A stretch of 64,000 nt of DNA, taken from positions 1 to 64,000 of the forward strand of contig NZ_JANKHH010000003.1 in assembly GCF_024626475.1 (NCBI RefSeq). Direction: 5' to 3'. The notes under the pieces are model-generated. The model was not told where the DNA came from. It saw only the letters and a list, made by a program, of their open reading frames with translations, and did no database searches. Origin of the DNA: Parerythrobacter lacustris (GTDB lineage: Bacteria; Pseudomonadota; Alphaproteobacteria; Sphingomonadales; Sphingomonadaceae). Shown piece by piece: positions 50,968 through 60,247 of this stretch. Within the stretch, counting starts at the first letter, position 1; each line of letters starts with the position of its first letter. A program made the position numbers and the translations under genes.

Positions 50968-52169
50968 ATGAATCGCAATCTTCTGGTCCTGGCGTTCATC
51001 ATGTTCATCGACATGGCGGGTATCGGCCTGATCATGCCGGTCATGCCGTCGTTGATCGGCAATCTCGGCGATGTCGGGATCGACCGTGCGGCAGAGATCG
51101 GCGGCTGGCTGCTGTTCTCCTACGCCTTGATGCAGTTCCTCTTCTCGCCGGTGATCGGCGGGCTGAGCGACCGCTTCGGACGCCGCCCGGTGCTGCTGGT
51201 GACGCTGGCGCTGCTCGGTGTCGACTATGCGGTGATGGCCTGGGCGCCGACGCTCGCATGGCTGTTTGCAGGGCGCATCGTGTCGGGCATCATGGGGGCG
51301 AGCTGGGCCGCGGCGAACAGCTGCATTGCGGACTCCATTCCGGCTGATCGGCGCGGGGCCGCCTTCGGGCTGCTCGGCGGTGCAGGGGCTTCGGGCTTCG
51401 TGCTTGGCCCGGCAATCGGCGGCTTCATCGGACAATTCGGTGATCGCCTCCCATTCGTCGCCGCAGCCGTCATGTGTTTCATCGGTGTCGGGTTGGGGCT
51501 GCTCTGCTTTCGCGAGACCCTCCCCGAGAGCAAGCGCCGGGCATTCGATTTCCTGCGCGCCAATCCGTTCGGATCGATTGTCCAGATGGCGCAGGTTCCG
51601 CTGGTGATCGGGTGCCTGACGGCAATTTTTTCATGCAGCTCGCCGCGCAATCGCAGATTTCTGTCTGGGCGTACTATGGGACCGCGAAGTTCGGCTGGAC
51701 CCCCTTTGTGATTGGGGCGACGATTGCCTTCTACGGCGTGCTTCTCGCTATCGCGCAAGGCTTCCTCAGCGGGCGGGCAATTGCGCGCTTCGGAGCCGTA
51801 CGCACGGCGATAGCCAGCCTGTGTTTCGCAGTGCCGTCGTTCCTCGTTCTTGCTTTCGCGCCGACCACCAATGTCGTCGTGCTGGGCATGGTGATCGGGT
51901 CGGTGGCGGGAATGTGCTTCCCCGCAATGCAGCAATTGATGACGCAGCGCATTCCGGAGGACGCGCAGGGGGAGTTGCAGGGCTCGATCGCCAGCACGAT
52001 CAGCCTGACGTCGATCCTCGGGCCGCCGATTATGACCGGGGTGTTCGGTGCCTATGCGGACGATATCGGGCTCTATATGCCCGGCGCGCCCTTCGCCCTG
52101 TCTGCCGCGCTCATGCTCGTCGCCGTCGTCGTGCTGGCAGCAACATTGCGCCGCCATGCCTCGCCCTAG
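50968..52169 (+). pseudogene. TCR/Tet-type MFS transporter with one frameshift
   Basis: Two frames together give about 400 residues, the usual length for this family. The first (50968 to about 51625) holds helices 1-6 with the loop D-R-F-G-R-R-P; the second (to 52169) holds helices 7-12. The break is at a run of six T (51626-51631). Seven T would give a continuous A-I-F-F-M-Q-L-A-A. No other damage is visible. So it is either a very recent loss, a variable tract, or a read error. Confidence 0.85.
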
Positions 52170-52215
52170 GTTTTTTGCGTTGCAATAAGTCGCGCTGGCC
52201 CGCACATTTTACCCG

Positions 52216-54306
52216 ATGCTCCGCCAGTACGAACTAGTTGAACGGGTCAAGGAATATGATCCGGACGCCGACGAGGCGCTGCTCAACCGTGCCTATGTCT
52301 ACACGGTGCAGAAGCACGGCACGCAGAAGCGGGCTTCGGGCGATCCCTATTTCTCGCATCCGGTCGAGGTTGCGGGGCTGATGACCGACCTCAAGCTCGA
52401 CCAGGAAACCATCATCACCGCGCTGCTCCACGACACGGTCGAGGATACGCTGGCGACGATCGAGGAAGTCGAGGCGCTGTTCGGCGTGGACGTCGCGCGG
52501 CTGGTCGACGGGGTGACCAAGCTCAGCAAGATCGAGGCCATGCCCGAGAACGAGCGCGCGGCGGAGAACCTGCGCAAGTTCCTGCTGGCGATGAGTGAGG
52601 ATATCCGCGTGCTGCTGGTCAAGCTGGGCGACCGGCTGCACAACATGCGCACGCTGCATTTCATCAAGTCGCCCGAAAAGCGCCAGCGCATCGCGCGCGA
52701 GACGATGGATATCTACGCCCCGCTCGCCGAGCGTGTCGGTATGTACGAATACATGCGCGAGATGCAGCTGCTCGCGTTCGAACAGCTCGAGCCCGACGCC
52801 TATCGGACGATCACCGGGCGGCTCGAACAGATCCGGCGGCAGGACGGCGGGCAGGTCGATGCCATTGCGCTGGCGATCAAGCAGGCGCTGGCGGCGGCCG
52901 GGCTCAAGGTCGAGGTAACCGGGCGCGAGAAGCACCCCTATTCGATCTGGAAAAAGATGGCCGAGCGCCACCTGCCGTTCGACCAGGTGACCGACATCAT
53001 GGCCTTCCGCGTGATCACCGAGAGCGAATCCGACTGCTATCTCGCGCTGGGCGTGCTGCACCAGGTCTGGCAGTTCATTCCCGGGCGGTTCAAGGACTAT
53101 ATCTCGACGCCCAAGACCAACGGCTATCGCAGCCTCCATACCGCGCTGATCTACGAGAATTCGATGCGGGTGGAGGTGCAGGTCCGCACCCGCGAGATGC
53201 ACCGCACCAACGAGTTCGGACTCGCCGCGCACTGGGCCTACAAGCAGGGCGACCGGCCCGACGGGCAGGTCGGCTGGCTGCGCGACCTGATCGAGATCGT
53301 CGACGCGAGCCACGATGCCGAAGAACTGCTCGAACACACCAGGCTGGCAATTTACCAGGACCGGATTTTCGCCTTCACCCCCAAGGGATCGCTGTTCCAG
53401 CTGCCCAAGGGCTCGACCCCGGTCGATTTCGCCTTCGCCGTGCACAGCGAACTGGGCGCGCAGACCGTCGGCGCGAAGATCAACGGGCGGCACATGCCGC
53501 TGCGCACCCCGCTGGGGAACGGCGACGTGGTCGAGATCATCAAGGGCAAGACCGCCGAACCGCAGCTGAGCTGGCTCGGCTTCGTCGTCACCGGCAAGGC
53601 GCGCGCCGCGATCCGCCGCGCGGTGCGGCTGAAGGAACGCGCCGAGGTGGCCGAGATCGGCAAGAAGATGTTCGACGAGATCGCGCTGCGCGTGCCGGCC
53701 AAGATCGGCAAGAAGGCGACCCGCGAGGCGGTCAGGCGGCTCGAGATGGAGGACGAGGAAGACCTGATGTACGCCATCGGCGCGGCCAAGATCGAGGACC
53801 GCGAGGTGATGGAGGCGCTGGTGCCCGGCTGCACCGCGGAAATGGAGCAGCCCGCCGAATGGTCGAAGCAGGAGCAGGCGATCTCGATCCGCGGGCTGAC
53901 CGCCGGGGTCGGGTTCCAGCTCGCCGAATGCTGCCACCCGGTGCCGGGCGACCGGATCGTCGGCCTGCGCAAACCGGGCGAGGGGGTCGAGGTCCATGCG
54001 ATCGACTGCCTCGAACTGGCGAGCGGGATCGACGCCGACTGGCTCGATCTAAGCTGGGGCACCCGCTCGGTCGGCGCGGTGGGGAAGCTGCGCGCGACGC
54101 TCTACGACCGGCCCGGCTCGCTCGCCGAAATGGCGGGCATTTTCGCGCAGAACCTCGCCAACATCCGCTCGCTGGTCCAGTCGCAGACCGAGCATCCCTT
54201 CACCGTCTACGAGGTGGACTTGGAGGTGCAGGACCTCGCGCACCTCACCCGCATCCTCAGCGCCCTGCGCGCGAGCGATGCGGTGGCGCAGGCCGAACGG
54301 GTCTGA
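52216..54306 (+). CDS. rsh: Bifunctional (p)ppGpp synthetase/hydrolase (RSH)
   Basis: 696 residues. The N-terminal HD hydrolase domain has Y-F-S-H-P-V-E-V-A and H-D-T-V-E-D-T; the synthetase domain has R-E-K-H-P-Y-S-I-W-K-K-M and R-F-K-D-Y-I-S-T-P-K-T-N-G-Y; TGS (about 380-440), a helical and zinc-finger-like region (H-P-V-P-G-D near 575) and an ACT domain (625-696) follow. Complete, so likely the sole stringent-response enzyme of the cell. The next gene starts five bases after the stop. Confidence 0.95.
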   Translation: MLRQYELVERVKEYDPDADEALLNRAYVYTVQKHGTQKRASGDPYFSHPVEVAGLMTDLKLDQETIITALLHDTVEDTLATIEEVEALFGVDVARLVDGVTKLSKIEAMPENERAAENLRKFLLAMSEDIRVLLVKLGDRLHNMRTLHFIKSPEKRQRIARETMDIYAPLAERVGMYEYMREMQLLAFEQLEPDAYRTITGRLEQIRRQDGGQVDAIALAIKQALAAAGLKVEVTGREKHPYSIWKKMAERHLPFDQVTDIMAFRVITESESDCYLALGVLHQVWQFIPGRFKDYISTPKTNGYRSLHTALIYENSMRVEVQVRTREMHRTNEFGLAAHWAYKQGDRPDGQVGWLRDLIEIVDASHDAEELLEHTRLAIYQDRIFAFTPKGSLFQLPKGSTPVDFAFAVHSELGAQTVGAKINGRHMPLRTPLGNGDVVEIIKGKTAEPQLSWLGFVVTGKARAAIRRAVRLKERAEVAEIGKKMFDEIALRVPAKIGKKATREAVRRLEMEDEEDLMYAIGAAKIEDREVMEALVPGCTAEMEQPAEWSKQEQAISIRGLTAGVGFQLAECCHPVPGDRIVGLRKPGEGVEVHAIDCLELASGIDADWLDLSWGTRSVGAVGKLRATLYDRPGSLAEMAGIFAQNLANIRSLVQSQTEHPFTVYEVDLEVQDLAHLTRILSALRASDAVAQAERV

Positions 54307-54310
54307 CCGG

Positions 54311-54673
54311 ATGGGCGTGATCGGGATCGACCATGTCCAGCTCGCCATGCCGCATGGCGGGGAGGAGGCCGCGCGGCGGTTCTGGGTCGGCGTGATGGGG
54401 CTGGAGGAAGAACCCAAGCCCGCGCATCTCGCGACCAACGGCGGCTGCTGGTTCGCCGGCGGCGGGGTGCATATCCACTGCGGGGTCGAGCGCGACTTCG
54501 CGCCTGCGCTGTGCGCGCATCCGGCGCTGCTGGTGGACGACCTGCCCTCGCTTGTCACTCGGCTTGAGCAGGCGGGCGTGCCGTTTGCGCCGGGCAAGCC
54601 GCTGGCAGGCTATCGCCGCGGCGACATCGCCGATCCCTTCGGCAACCGGATCGAGCTGATGCAGCGGGTTTGA
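54311..54673 (+). CDS. VOC (glyoxalase-like) superfamily protein
   Basis: 120 residues, one betaalphabetabetabeta pair. G-I-D-H-V-Q-L-A-M-P at the start and D-P-F-G-N-R-I-E-L near the end hold the metal-site His and Glu of the superfamily. The substrate is unknown. It is probably translated with the RSH gene, five bases upstream. Confidence 0.85.
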   Translation: MGVIGIDHVQLAMPHGGEEAARRFWVGVMGLEEEPKPAHLATNGGCWFAGGGVHIHCGVERDFAPALCAHPALLVDDLPSLVTRLEQAGVPFAPGKPLAGYRRGDIADPFGNRIELMQRV

Positions 54674-54688
54674 TCGCGACAAGGCTAT

Positions 54689-54775
54689 CGTCGCCCCGGC
54701 CTTGATCCGGGGTCCCGCTTTTCTTCAGGCACAGCGCCAAAGGCAGCGGGACCCCGGGTCGAGCCCGGGGTGACG
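54689..54775. repeat. Inverted repeat element, family A copy
   Basis: Same arms and borders as the other complete family A copies (CGTCGCCCCGG to CCGGGGTGACG). It lies between the convergent VOC and DUF1905 genes. Confidence 0.88.
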
Positions 54776-54781
54776 GTAGAG

Positions 54782-55096
54782 TTAGTAAAGCTCGAGAGTT
54801 AGATTCAACGCATCCCCCTCAGCCAGATCCTCCGCGCGCAGCACTTTCTTGCCGACCAGCAGCCACCACTCGCCGGTCTTCGAGGGAAAGACCGAGGTCT
54901 TCCACCGCGTCCCGCCGATCCGCGCGGTGACCTTGACCGAGCCGAACCCGCGCCGCGCACCGAATTCGAGCCGGCGCAGCCGCTCGTGCATGCCGATCGC
55001 CTCTGCCGTCTCGCCGCCGATGGTGACGAGGTGATAGGTGCCGCGCTCGCCCTGCCAGCGTTGCAGGACAGCGCCTGTTTGCAGCCTCTCCGTCAT
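54782..55096 (-). CDS. DUF1905 domain protein
   Basis: 104 residues from the ATG at 55096. The small beta-barrel family is recognised by F-G-S-V-K-V-T-A-R-I-G and G-E-W-W-L-L-V-G-K-K-V-L. Its start codon, and everything upstream, belong to the family D repeat, so the translated N-terminus depends on the repeat. An alternative start is not visible in non-repeat DNA. Confidence 0.85.
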   Translation of the reverse strand: MTERLQTGAVLQRWQGERGTYHLVTIGGETAEAIGMHERLRRLEFGARRGFGSVKVTARIGGTRWKTSVFPSKTGEWWLLVGKKVLRAEDLAEGDALNLTLELY

Positions 55097-55210
55097 TGCG
55101 AGCGACCGAAGGGAGCGCGGCAATCCATGATGCGCCAAAACGCCATCGCGCGAGGATTGCCGGACCACTCCATGGATTGCCGCGTCGGCTTCGCCTACTC
55201 GCAATGACGG
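55091..55210. repeat. Inverted repeat element, family D
   Basis: Outer arms CGTCATTGCGAGCG and CGCAATGACGG, inner CAATCCATGATG-like and CCATGGATTG. It separates the DUF1905 gene from the PPIase gene and provides the DUF1905 start codon. A single copy in this window. Confidence 0.8.
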
Positions 55211-55222
55211 GTCAGAGGGAAG

Positions 55223-56245
55223 CTACTGGGAAGCCGCCCGCCGCACCGGGACCGGGATATTGCAGATATCCGCGCCGCCTGCCGGCACGATGAAAAACGG
55301 ATCGCGCCGGTTTGCGCGGGCATCGGCGTAGCGGGCGAAGGGCTCGCTCTCGGTCGAGAGATACTCGAACTTCGGTTGCTCGACCGCAGGCAAATCGCTC
55401 GCCACCCGCACCGTCAGGATCGGGGTGCGCTTGTCGAACTCGTCCTCGGCATAGAAGCCCAGATCGCCCTTGCCGCGCGGCAGGCTGGAGAGGTGCTCCA
55501 TCCCTTCGATCACCCGCCCGACCAGCGCGATATTGCGGTCGAGATGCCGCGGCGCATGGCCGATCACCGTGTAGAGTTCCGCGCCCGAGCCCGTGTCCGG
55601 CGAGTACCCGCGACCGACGCCGACCATGCCGTAGCAGTGCGCAGCCGCAAATCCGGTCGCCAGCGGACTGCCCAAGTCGTCGGCGAGGTCCCCGTCGGGG
55701 CCAACCGCTTCCCTCAGCCCGACCGGCCATCCGAGCGCGAACGAGCCGAGGCCGTATGGATCCCGGTTGAGGAGACGCCGAAGCGGTTTGTCGGCGAGGC
55801 CCAGCGCGTCGAACATCGTCTGTGTATCGACGGTGTATCCGCTCTCCTCCATCACCTGTAGTCCCTCGGGCAGCAGCTTCGGCTCGCCCGTCGCCTCCGG
55901 ATTGTCATAATTGGGATCGCCCCACTGGACGACGTAGTTGTCCTGCACCCGGTTGACGCTGATGTTGTCGTACCACCCGGCGCGGGCGAGGGTGCGGATG
56001 TTGCTCACCCAGCCCTGGCTGAACGGCGCGGGCATCAGCTGGATGACCACCTTGCGCTCATTACCCTCGACGTCCGGGGCGAGGGTCATCACCAGCAGGT
56101 CTTCCTGCGGGATCGCCACCCAGTCCGATTGCGGCGCTGCAGCGACGATCTCGTTAGGCGAGGGCTCTCCCTTCGGCTCCTCCTGCGCAAGGGCAGGTGC
56201 GGCGAGGGCCAGTGCGGCGGCGAGCGAAACCAGAGGCTTGATCAT
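55223..56245 (-). CDS. Cyclophilin-type peptidyl-prolyl isomerase, exported
   Basis: 340 residues from the ATG at 56245, chosen because it gives a signal peptide ending A-L-A-Q-E near residue 20. The cyclophilin core is recognisable in Y-D-N-I-S-V-N-R-V, the Q-W-G-D-P segment and A-A-H-C-Y-G-M-V-G. Residues are inserted around 110-200, and a C-terminal extension follows, so the barrel is larger than usual. It assists folding in the periplasm. Confidence 0.85.
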   Translation of the reverse strand: MIKPLVSLAAALALAAPALAQEEPKGEPSPNEIVAAAPQSDWVAIPQEDLLVMTLAPDVEGNERKVVIQLMPAPFSQGWVSNIRTLARAGWYDNISVNRVQDNYVVQWGDPNYDNPEATGEPKLLPEGLQVMEESGYTVDTQTMFDALGLADKPLRRLLNRDPYGLGSFALGWPVGLREAVGPDGDLADDLGSPLATGFAAAHCYGMVGVGRGYSPDTGSGAELYTVIGHAPRHLDRNIALVGRVIEGMEHLSSLPRGKGDLGFYAEDEFDKRTPILTVRVASDLPAVEQPKFEYLSTESEPFARYADARANRRDPFFIVPAGGADICNIPVPVRRAASQ

Positions 56246-56273
56246 CGGCCGAAGGTGCCACGGCTCGCAATCA

Positions 56274-56314
56274 ATAAAAACCCCTTTCCGCGCGTTTTCG
56301 GGGGCGGAAAGGGG
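56274..56314 (-). terminator. Rho-independent terminator, minus strand
   Basis: CCCCTTTCCGC and GCGGAAAGGGG pair, followed on the minus strand by five T. It lies 30 bases upstream of the PPIase start, so it ends a transcript that starts further right, or acts as a leader attenuator of that gene. Confidence 0.75.
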
Positions 56315-56476
56315 CACTGGCGGTGACGTTCGCAGGGGATGCCCATCCGCGCAGCGTCACCGTCATGGCTGTGGCTAGCACGAAGCGGCGAGTCGCGCGA
56401 AGCAGTTTGCTGCAACCCGCCTTGCGATTGCCCCCGTTCGCCGCTAGAGGCCGCGCTTCCTGCCAGCCAGGAGCGC

Positions 56477-56566
56477 GGAGCGGTGGCCGAGTGGTCGAAG
56501 GCGCACGCCTGGAAAGTGTGTATACGGTAACCCGTATCGTGGGTTCGAATCCCACCCGCTCCGCCA
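56477..56566 (+). tRNA. tRNA-Ser (anticodon GGA)
   Basis: A 90-base gene including the encoded CCA. The acceptor stem GGAGCGG pairs with CCGCTCC, the discriminator is G, the anticodon stem CACGC/GTGTG carries loop CTGGAAA, and a long variable arm and the GTGGG-TTCGAAT-CCCAC T-arm follow. It reads UCC and UCU codons. Confidence 0.97.
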
Positions 56567-56953
56567 CCCGGTTTAAGTATCTGGGACATATCAGAAAACT
56601 TGGCCGAATACTGCGCGGCTCTGCGGCATTTTAAGCCAATCTCGAGTGCTGGAGACGGACCGTCTGGCCTCGAGATGGTCAGGCCGGTCGCCACCAAGTT
56701 CCTCTTCTTCCAGGGCGGACCACAGAAAGATGGGCTCGACCACCAGGCTGACCCAGGTGTCATCGACACCCTGCTCGCGCGCAAGCGAAGCTGAACAACG
56801 AGCGATTCACTCTGCTCCCAATTGGAGCAAATTCTTCGATATTCATCTCCACTCGAAAAGAAAAATCTGCAAAGAGTACCAACAAGATTCGGCCGTACTT
56901 GCGAGAAATCAATTCAAAGCGCAGATGCATTGTGGGTGTTTCGAGGGGGATTC
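56567..56953. other. Intergenic between tRNA-Ser and the YD-repeat locus
   Basis: About 390 bases directly 3' of a tRNA gene, where mobile elements often integrate. A 64-codon frame (56600-56794) has no ribosome site and no recognisable motif. No duplicated tRNA end is visible in the window. I see no gene that I can support here. Confidence 0.6.
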
Positions 56954-57625
56954 GTGCAGTCTATTTTGGGTCGTTTGCTTCGCTCGACAGCGATGAGCCT
57001 GGTCGCTGTGTCGGCGTATCTTGCTGTAAGCGCGCCTGCGTCAGCACAGCAGCAGAGTACCGAAACCTACGCCTATGATGCGCTCGGTCGTTTGGTTAAG
57101 GTCGAAGTTTCCGGTGGTCAGAACAACGGCGACAAGCACTCGATCTGCTACGACAAAGCGGGCAATCGAACAGATTACATGGCGAGCGCCGACGGCAGTC
57201 TGGCAACTTGTACCTCCGGCACTTCGACACCTACTCCTACTCCTACTCCTACTCCTACTCCCACCCCGACACCTACGCCCACTCCTACACCAACTCCGAC
57301 TCCAACTCCGTCCAACAGTCCGCCCAATGCGCAAGACGACAGTGTGTCGGGCATATGCAACGGCTGGACAGTGATCAATGTGCTGCTGAACGATACCGAC
57401 CCTGAGCCGAACTATCCGCTGAGCCTGGTTTCGCTGAGTCCCGGGTCGGGCGGCGACTCCATCGCAAGTATCATCTCATCGGCCCATATCGAGATCTTCT
57501 TCGGGCCCACCACCTGGACCAATACGAGCTTCACCTACACGGTCGCTGATTCGCTTGGTGCGACCGATACGGCAACGCTGACTGCCTCGACCGAGTCCTG
57601 CTCGGGCGACCTACCACCTGATTAG
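56954..57625 (+). CDS. Secreted YD-repeat protein with Thr-Pro linker
   Basis: 223 residues from the GTG at 56954 (GAGGGGG six bases upstream). A signal peptide is cleaved after A-S-A near residue 30. One YD-like repeat pair (Y-A-Y-D-A-L-G-R-L and C-Y-D-K-A-G-N-R) is followed by a 40-residue linker of alternating Thr and Pro, then an Ig- or cadherin-like domain (P-P-N-A-Q-D-D-S, N-D-T-D-P-E, S-F-T-Y-T-V-A-D). The linker is coded by a microsatellite. Secreted, probably a surface or RHS-associated protein. Confidence 0.75.
   Translation: MQSILGRLLRSTAMSLVAVSAYLAVSAPASAQQQSTETYAYDALGRLVKVEVSGGQNNGDKHSICYDKAGNRTDYMASADGSLATCTSGTSTPTPTPTPTPTPTPTPTPTPTPTPTPTPSNSPPNAQDDSVSGICNGWTVINVLLNDTDPEPNYPLSLVSLSPGSGGDSIASIISSAHIEIFFGPTTWTNTSFTYTVADSLGATDTATLTASTESCSGDLPPD
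57229..57311 (+). repeat. Microsatellite coding a Thr-Pro linker
   Basis: Repeats of CCTACT and then of CC(A/G)AC-type hexamers coding (Thr-Pro)n. The unit is six bases, so copy-number changes keep the reading frame and change only linker length. Confidence 0.85.
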
Positions 57626-57671
57626 CCAAGCGCCCTTCGTATCCAGCCAAGCCAGCCGGGAGCAGACCCGA

Positions 57672-58109
57672 ATGAACTTGAATGTAACTCTTCCCGACTT
57701 CCTCGCTCCTGCAATGATCGGGGTCCTTCTCGCGCATGCTCCGGTCGTGGCCCAGGATCCTTCGCAATCCGCATCGTCGGCCACCGAACCGGCGTGCATG
57801 GTTGGAGCTATTGGGATTGTGGCCCACGTCGCGCCCGAGCGCCGGGGCAAGCCCTTCCTGATCCTGACAGTTGCCCGTGCGGTGCCGAACCTCGAGGCCA
57901 AGGGCTTCGCCCGCGTCGATTGCGCCGCGACCGACTTTGCCCGGGCCGACGCGCGCAAAAGCTGGCGTAGCCAAATCTGCAGTCAGGCGAGCGAGGGCGG
58001 CCGGGCGGACCAGGACCGGCTCGAGCAAACCTATGGTGAGCGGCCTGCGGTGCTCTGCGCGATGGCGGAAGCGGTCGAGGGGCCGTGGAACGGAAGGGAC
58101 CGGGGGTGA
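57672..58109 (+). CDS. Secreted hypothetical protein of the YD-repeat locus
   Basis: 145 residues with a signal peptide ending near A-P-V-V-A-Q (about 28). The remainder has four Cys and several charged helices (R-A-D-A-R-K-S-W-R). No family recognised. The stop overlaps the GTG start of the next gene (GTGA), so it is translated with the RHS-like protein and may be a partner of it. Confidence 0.6.
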   Translation: MNLNVTLPDFLAPAMIGVLLAHAPVVAQDPSQSASSATEPACMVGAIGIVAHVAPERRGKPFLILTVARAVPNLEAKGFARVDCAATDFARADARKSWRSQICSQASEGGRADQDRLEQTYGERPAVLCAMAEAVEGPWNGRDRG

Positions 58110-60247
58110 TAGTCTCGCGCAATCTGACCGTTCGGCTGGCATTACTTGCCACTCCGGCCTTCGCCTGGCCGCTGGCTGCAGTAGCGCAGGTCGCGCCGAC
58201 CGAGGTCAACGAAAAGGCGGTCGATGAATTCGGGCTCGACCGAAAGACGGGCCGGTTCGTGTGGTCGAGCGGCGAGATAATCGGGATTGGCGGTGCATCC
58301 GCCCGGCTCGAAATCTCGGTGTCGGGAGTACATTCGCCTCCGCATGCCGAGTCATTCATGCCGGTACAGGGTTATCCAGTGAGCCTCGACGGACCGACTT
58401 TGACGGTTGCGCCGTATCACGTCGAGATCCCGCGGTTTCCCGCCGAAACCGATCCCAACCGGCACAATGTCACAGTGGACTACTGGGGCGGTTCGCAGAC
58501 CTTTGAGTGCGGTTCCGCAGCCTGCATCCCGCAATACTTTTTCCTGTACAATACCTTGCAACCGCAGGGCACCGGCTATCTGTTCACCGACGGCCATGGA
58601 GTCCAAATCGCCTTCGATAGTATGAAGGCCACGATCAATTATCCTGATGGTCGGGTGGAAGAGCATCACTGGACCGGCACCAGAAGGAACAGCTTCGGAT
58701 TCCTGTTGAAGGCCACCGGCGGTGTGGTCAAAGCGGTCAATCAGGCTGTCGATTTTTGCGATCCAGCCGGAACTTCAGCCTGTTCTACGACTGCACCGAC
58801 CCGCAGTGCTTCCTTGCCCACTGCATTCACCAATCCGCTCAACATCACGGATGCGGCAGGTGGTGTCACCAAGTTGCGATGGGTCGAGAAGGTCGCCAAG
58901 GAAAGCAGGCCACCGATCGGCGACAATGGCACTGTCGCGGGCAGCCTCCGGAACCTCTCGGCGCGCTACCTTCTAGGAGTTAGATTCCCAGGAAGCGCGA
59001 CCGAAGATCTGACCATCACATATAATTCGATCGATCCGCTCAAGGATGTCCATGACGATATCCGGGTTGCATCCATCACCCGAAGCGGGGTCACAGTAAA
59101 CTATGAGAATTCGGTCTATTGGCCGTTTGGAATGGCCACGGAATTCATCCAGCCACCTTCGGAAGGTGCCGGTGAAGGGCTGACCGGCAACTCGGCCGTC
59201 GACTTCTTGATGGCGGTAACGAGGGGTTCGAATTTCAATGCTTCCAATTCGGGAGCCAATCCGGACTGTTTTATCGGGGATTTCGATGCCGAAGGGCATG
59301 GTACGACCTATGCGGCATGTTCGGGAGGCAGTTGGCAAGAGGTTGGTGGGTGGGACTACTACGAACCCGCGCTTGGTGGCTCTGCCTGGTCAGAACCCTC
59401 TTGGCCCGTACTGCCTGAAGCGCCCCCGGATCCTCAGAATCCGGGAATGAACAGCGCAGTTGGTTCCCAAATCTATGAGTTGAACATTTCCAGCCGGATC
59501 AACGGCGAGCTTGTGTCCGAATCGCTTACATTGAAGCCCTACGCTAACAGAGACATGGCACGTCGGCAGATCATCTTCGTGAAGGATGGTCTGGGGCGCA
59601 AGACAACGTTCCTGTACAATGGTCAGGATGAAATCGCGGGGGCGATTTTCCCCGAAGGGAACGACATCCAGACACTCTTCGATGGTCGCGGCAATGTTCT
59701 CGGCACGAAATCGTCTCCCAAGCCCAATTCGTCCGAAGGCGTGATCCAGACATCGTTCGACTACATTGCGGACTGCACGAATGTCCCGTTGCCCCGCTGC
59801 AACAAGCCGCTCACGGCAACCGATGCCAACGGCAATGTTACCGAATACACCTACAATGACCGCGGCCAGGTGCTGACCGAGACCAGGCCAGCCCCGGCCC
59901 CGGGTGCCGCGCGCCCGAGGGTGACCAACAGCTACACCTTGCGCACCGCCTACATCAAGAATTCGGGAGGCGGCGCGGTTGCTGCCGGTCCGCCGATCTC
60001 GCTGCTGACCCGCACGTCATCCTGCCGCACGCTGGCGAGCTGCGCGGGCACGACCGACGAAGTCGTCACCGAATACGACTACGGCCCCACCACCGGGCTC
60101 AACAATTTGCTGCTGCGGGGCATCGCGGTGACCGCCGAGAACGATCAGGGGCAGATGGAAACGCTGCGCACCTGCTTCCGGTACAATTACTTCGGCGAGA
60201 AGATCGCCGAGACCCAGCCCCAGGCCGGGATGGCGAGCTGCCCATGA
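58106..60247 (+). CDS. Secreted RHS/YD-repeat protein, N-terminal type
   Basis: 713 residues from the GTG at 58106; the ATG at 58085 overlaps the previous gene more widely and is less likely. A signal peptide ends at A-V-A-Q. The first 450 residues are an unrecognised beta-rich region; YD repeats begin near residue 470 ([28 protein letters not shown]). It lacks an RHS core. The stop overlaps the start of the RHS-core protein by ATGA, so the shell is split over separate chains. Confidence 0.8.
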   Translation: MIVSRNLTVRLALLATPAFAWPLAAVAQVAPTEVNEKAVDEFGLDRKTGRFVWSSGEIIGIGGASARLEISVSGVHSPPHAESFMPVQGYPVSLDGPTLTVAPYHVEIPRFPAETDPNRHNVTVDYWGGSQTFECGSAACIPQYFFLYNTLQPQGTGYLFTDGHGVQIAFDSMKATINYPDGRVEEHHWTGTRRNSFGFLLKATGGVVKAVNQAVDFCDPAGTSACSTTAPTRSASLPTAFTNPLNITDAAGGVTKLRWVEKVAKESRPPIGDNGTVAGSLRNLSARYLLGVRFPGSATEDLTITYNSIDPLKDVHDDIRVASITRSGVTVNYENSVYWPFGMATEFIQPPSEGAGEGLTGNSAVDFLMAVTRGSNFNASNSGANPDCFIGDFDAEGHGTTYAACSGGSWQEVGGWDYYEPALGGSAWSEPSWPVLPEAPPDPQNPGMNSAVGSQIYELNISSRINGELVSESLTLKPYANRDMARRQIIFVKDGLGRKTTFLYNGQDEIAGAIFPEGNDIQTLFDGRGNVLGTKSSPKPNSSEGVIQTSFDYIADCTNVPLPRCNKPLTATDANGNVTEYTYNDRGQVLTETRPAPAPGAARPRVTNSYTLRTAYIKNSGGGAVAAGPPISLLTRTSSCRTLASCAGTTDEVVTEYDYGPTTGLNNLLLRGIAVTAENDQGQMETLRTCFRYNYFGEKIAETQPQAGMASCP

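Noticed and set aside
56271-56567. A 98-codon minus-strand ORF starting M-A-E-R-V-G-F-E-P-T
   Set aside because: It is antisense to tRNA-Ser; this N-terminus is a well-known spurious product of tRNA antisense frames.
56600-56794. A 64-codon frame after tRNA-Ser as an integrase remnant
   Set aside because: No integrase motif, no ribosome site and no duplicated tRNA end could be found.
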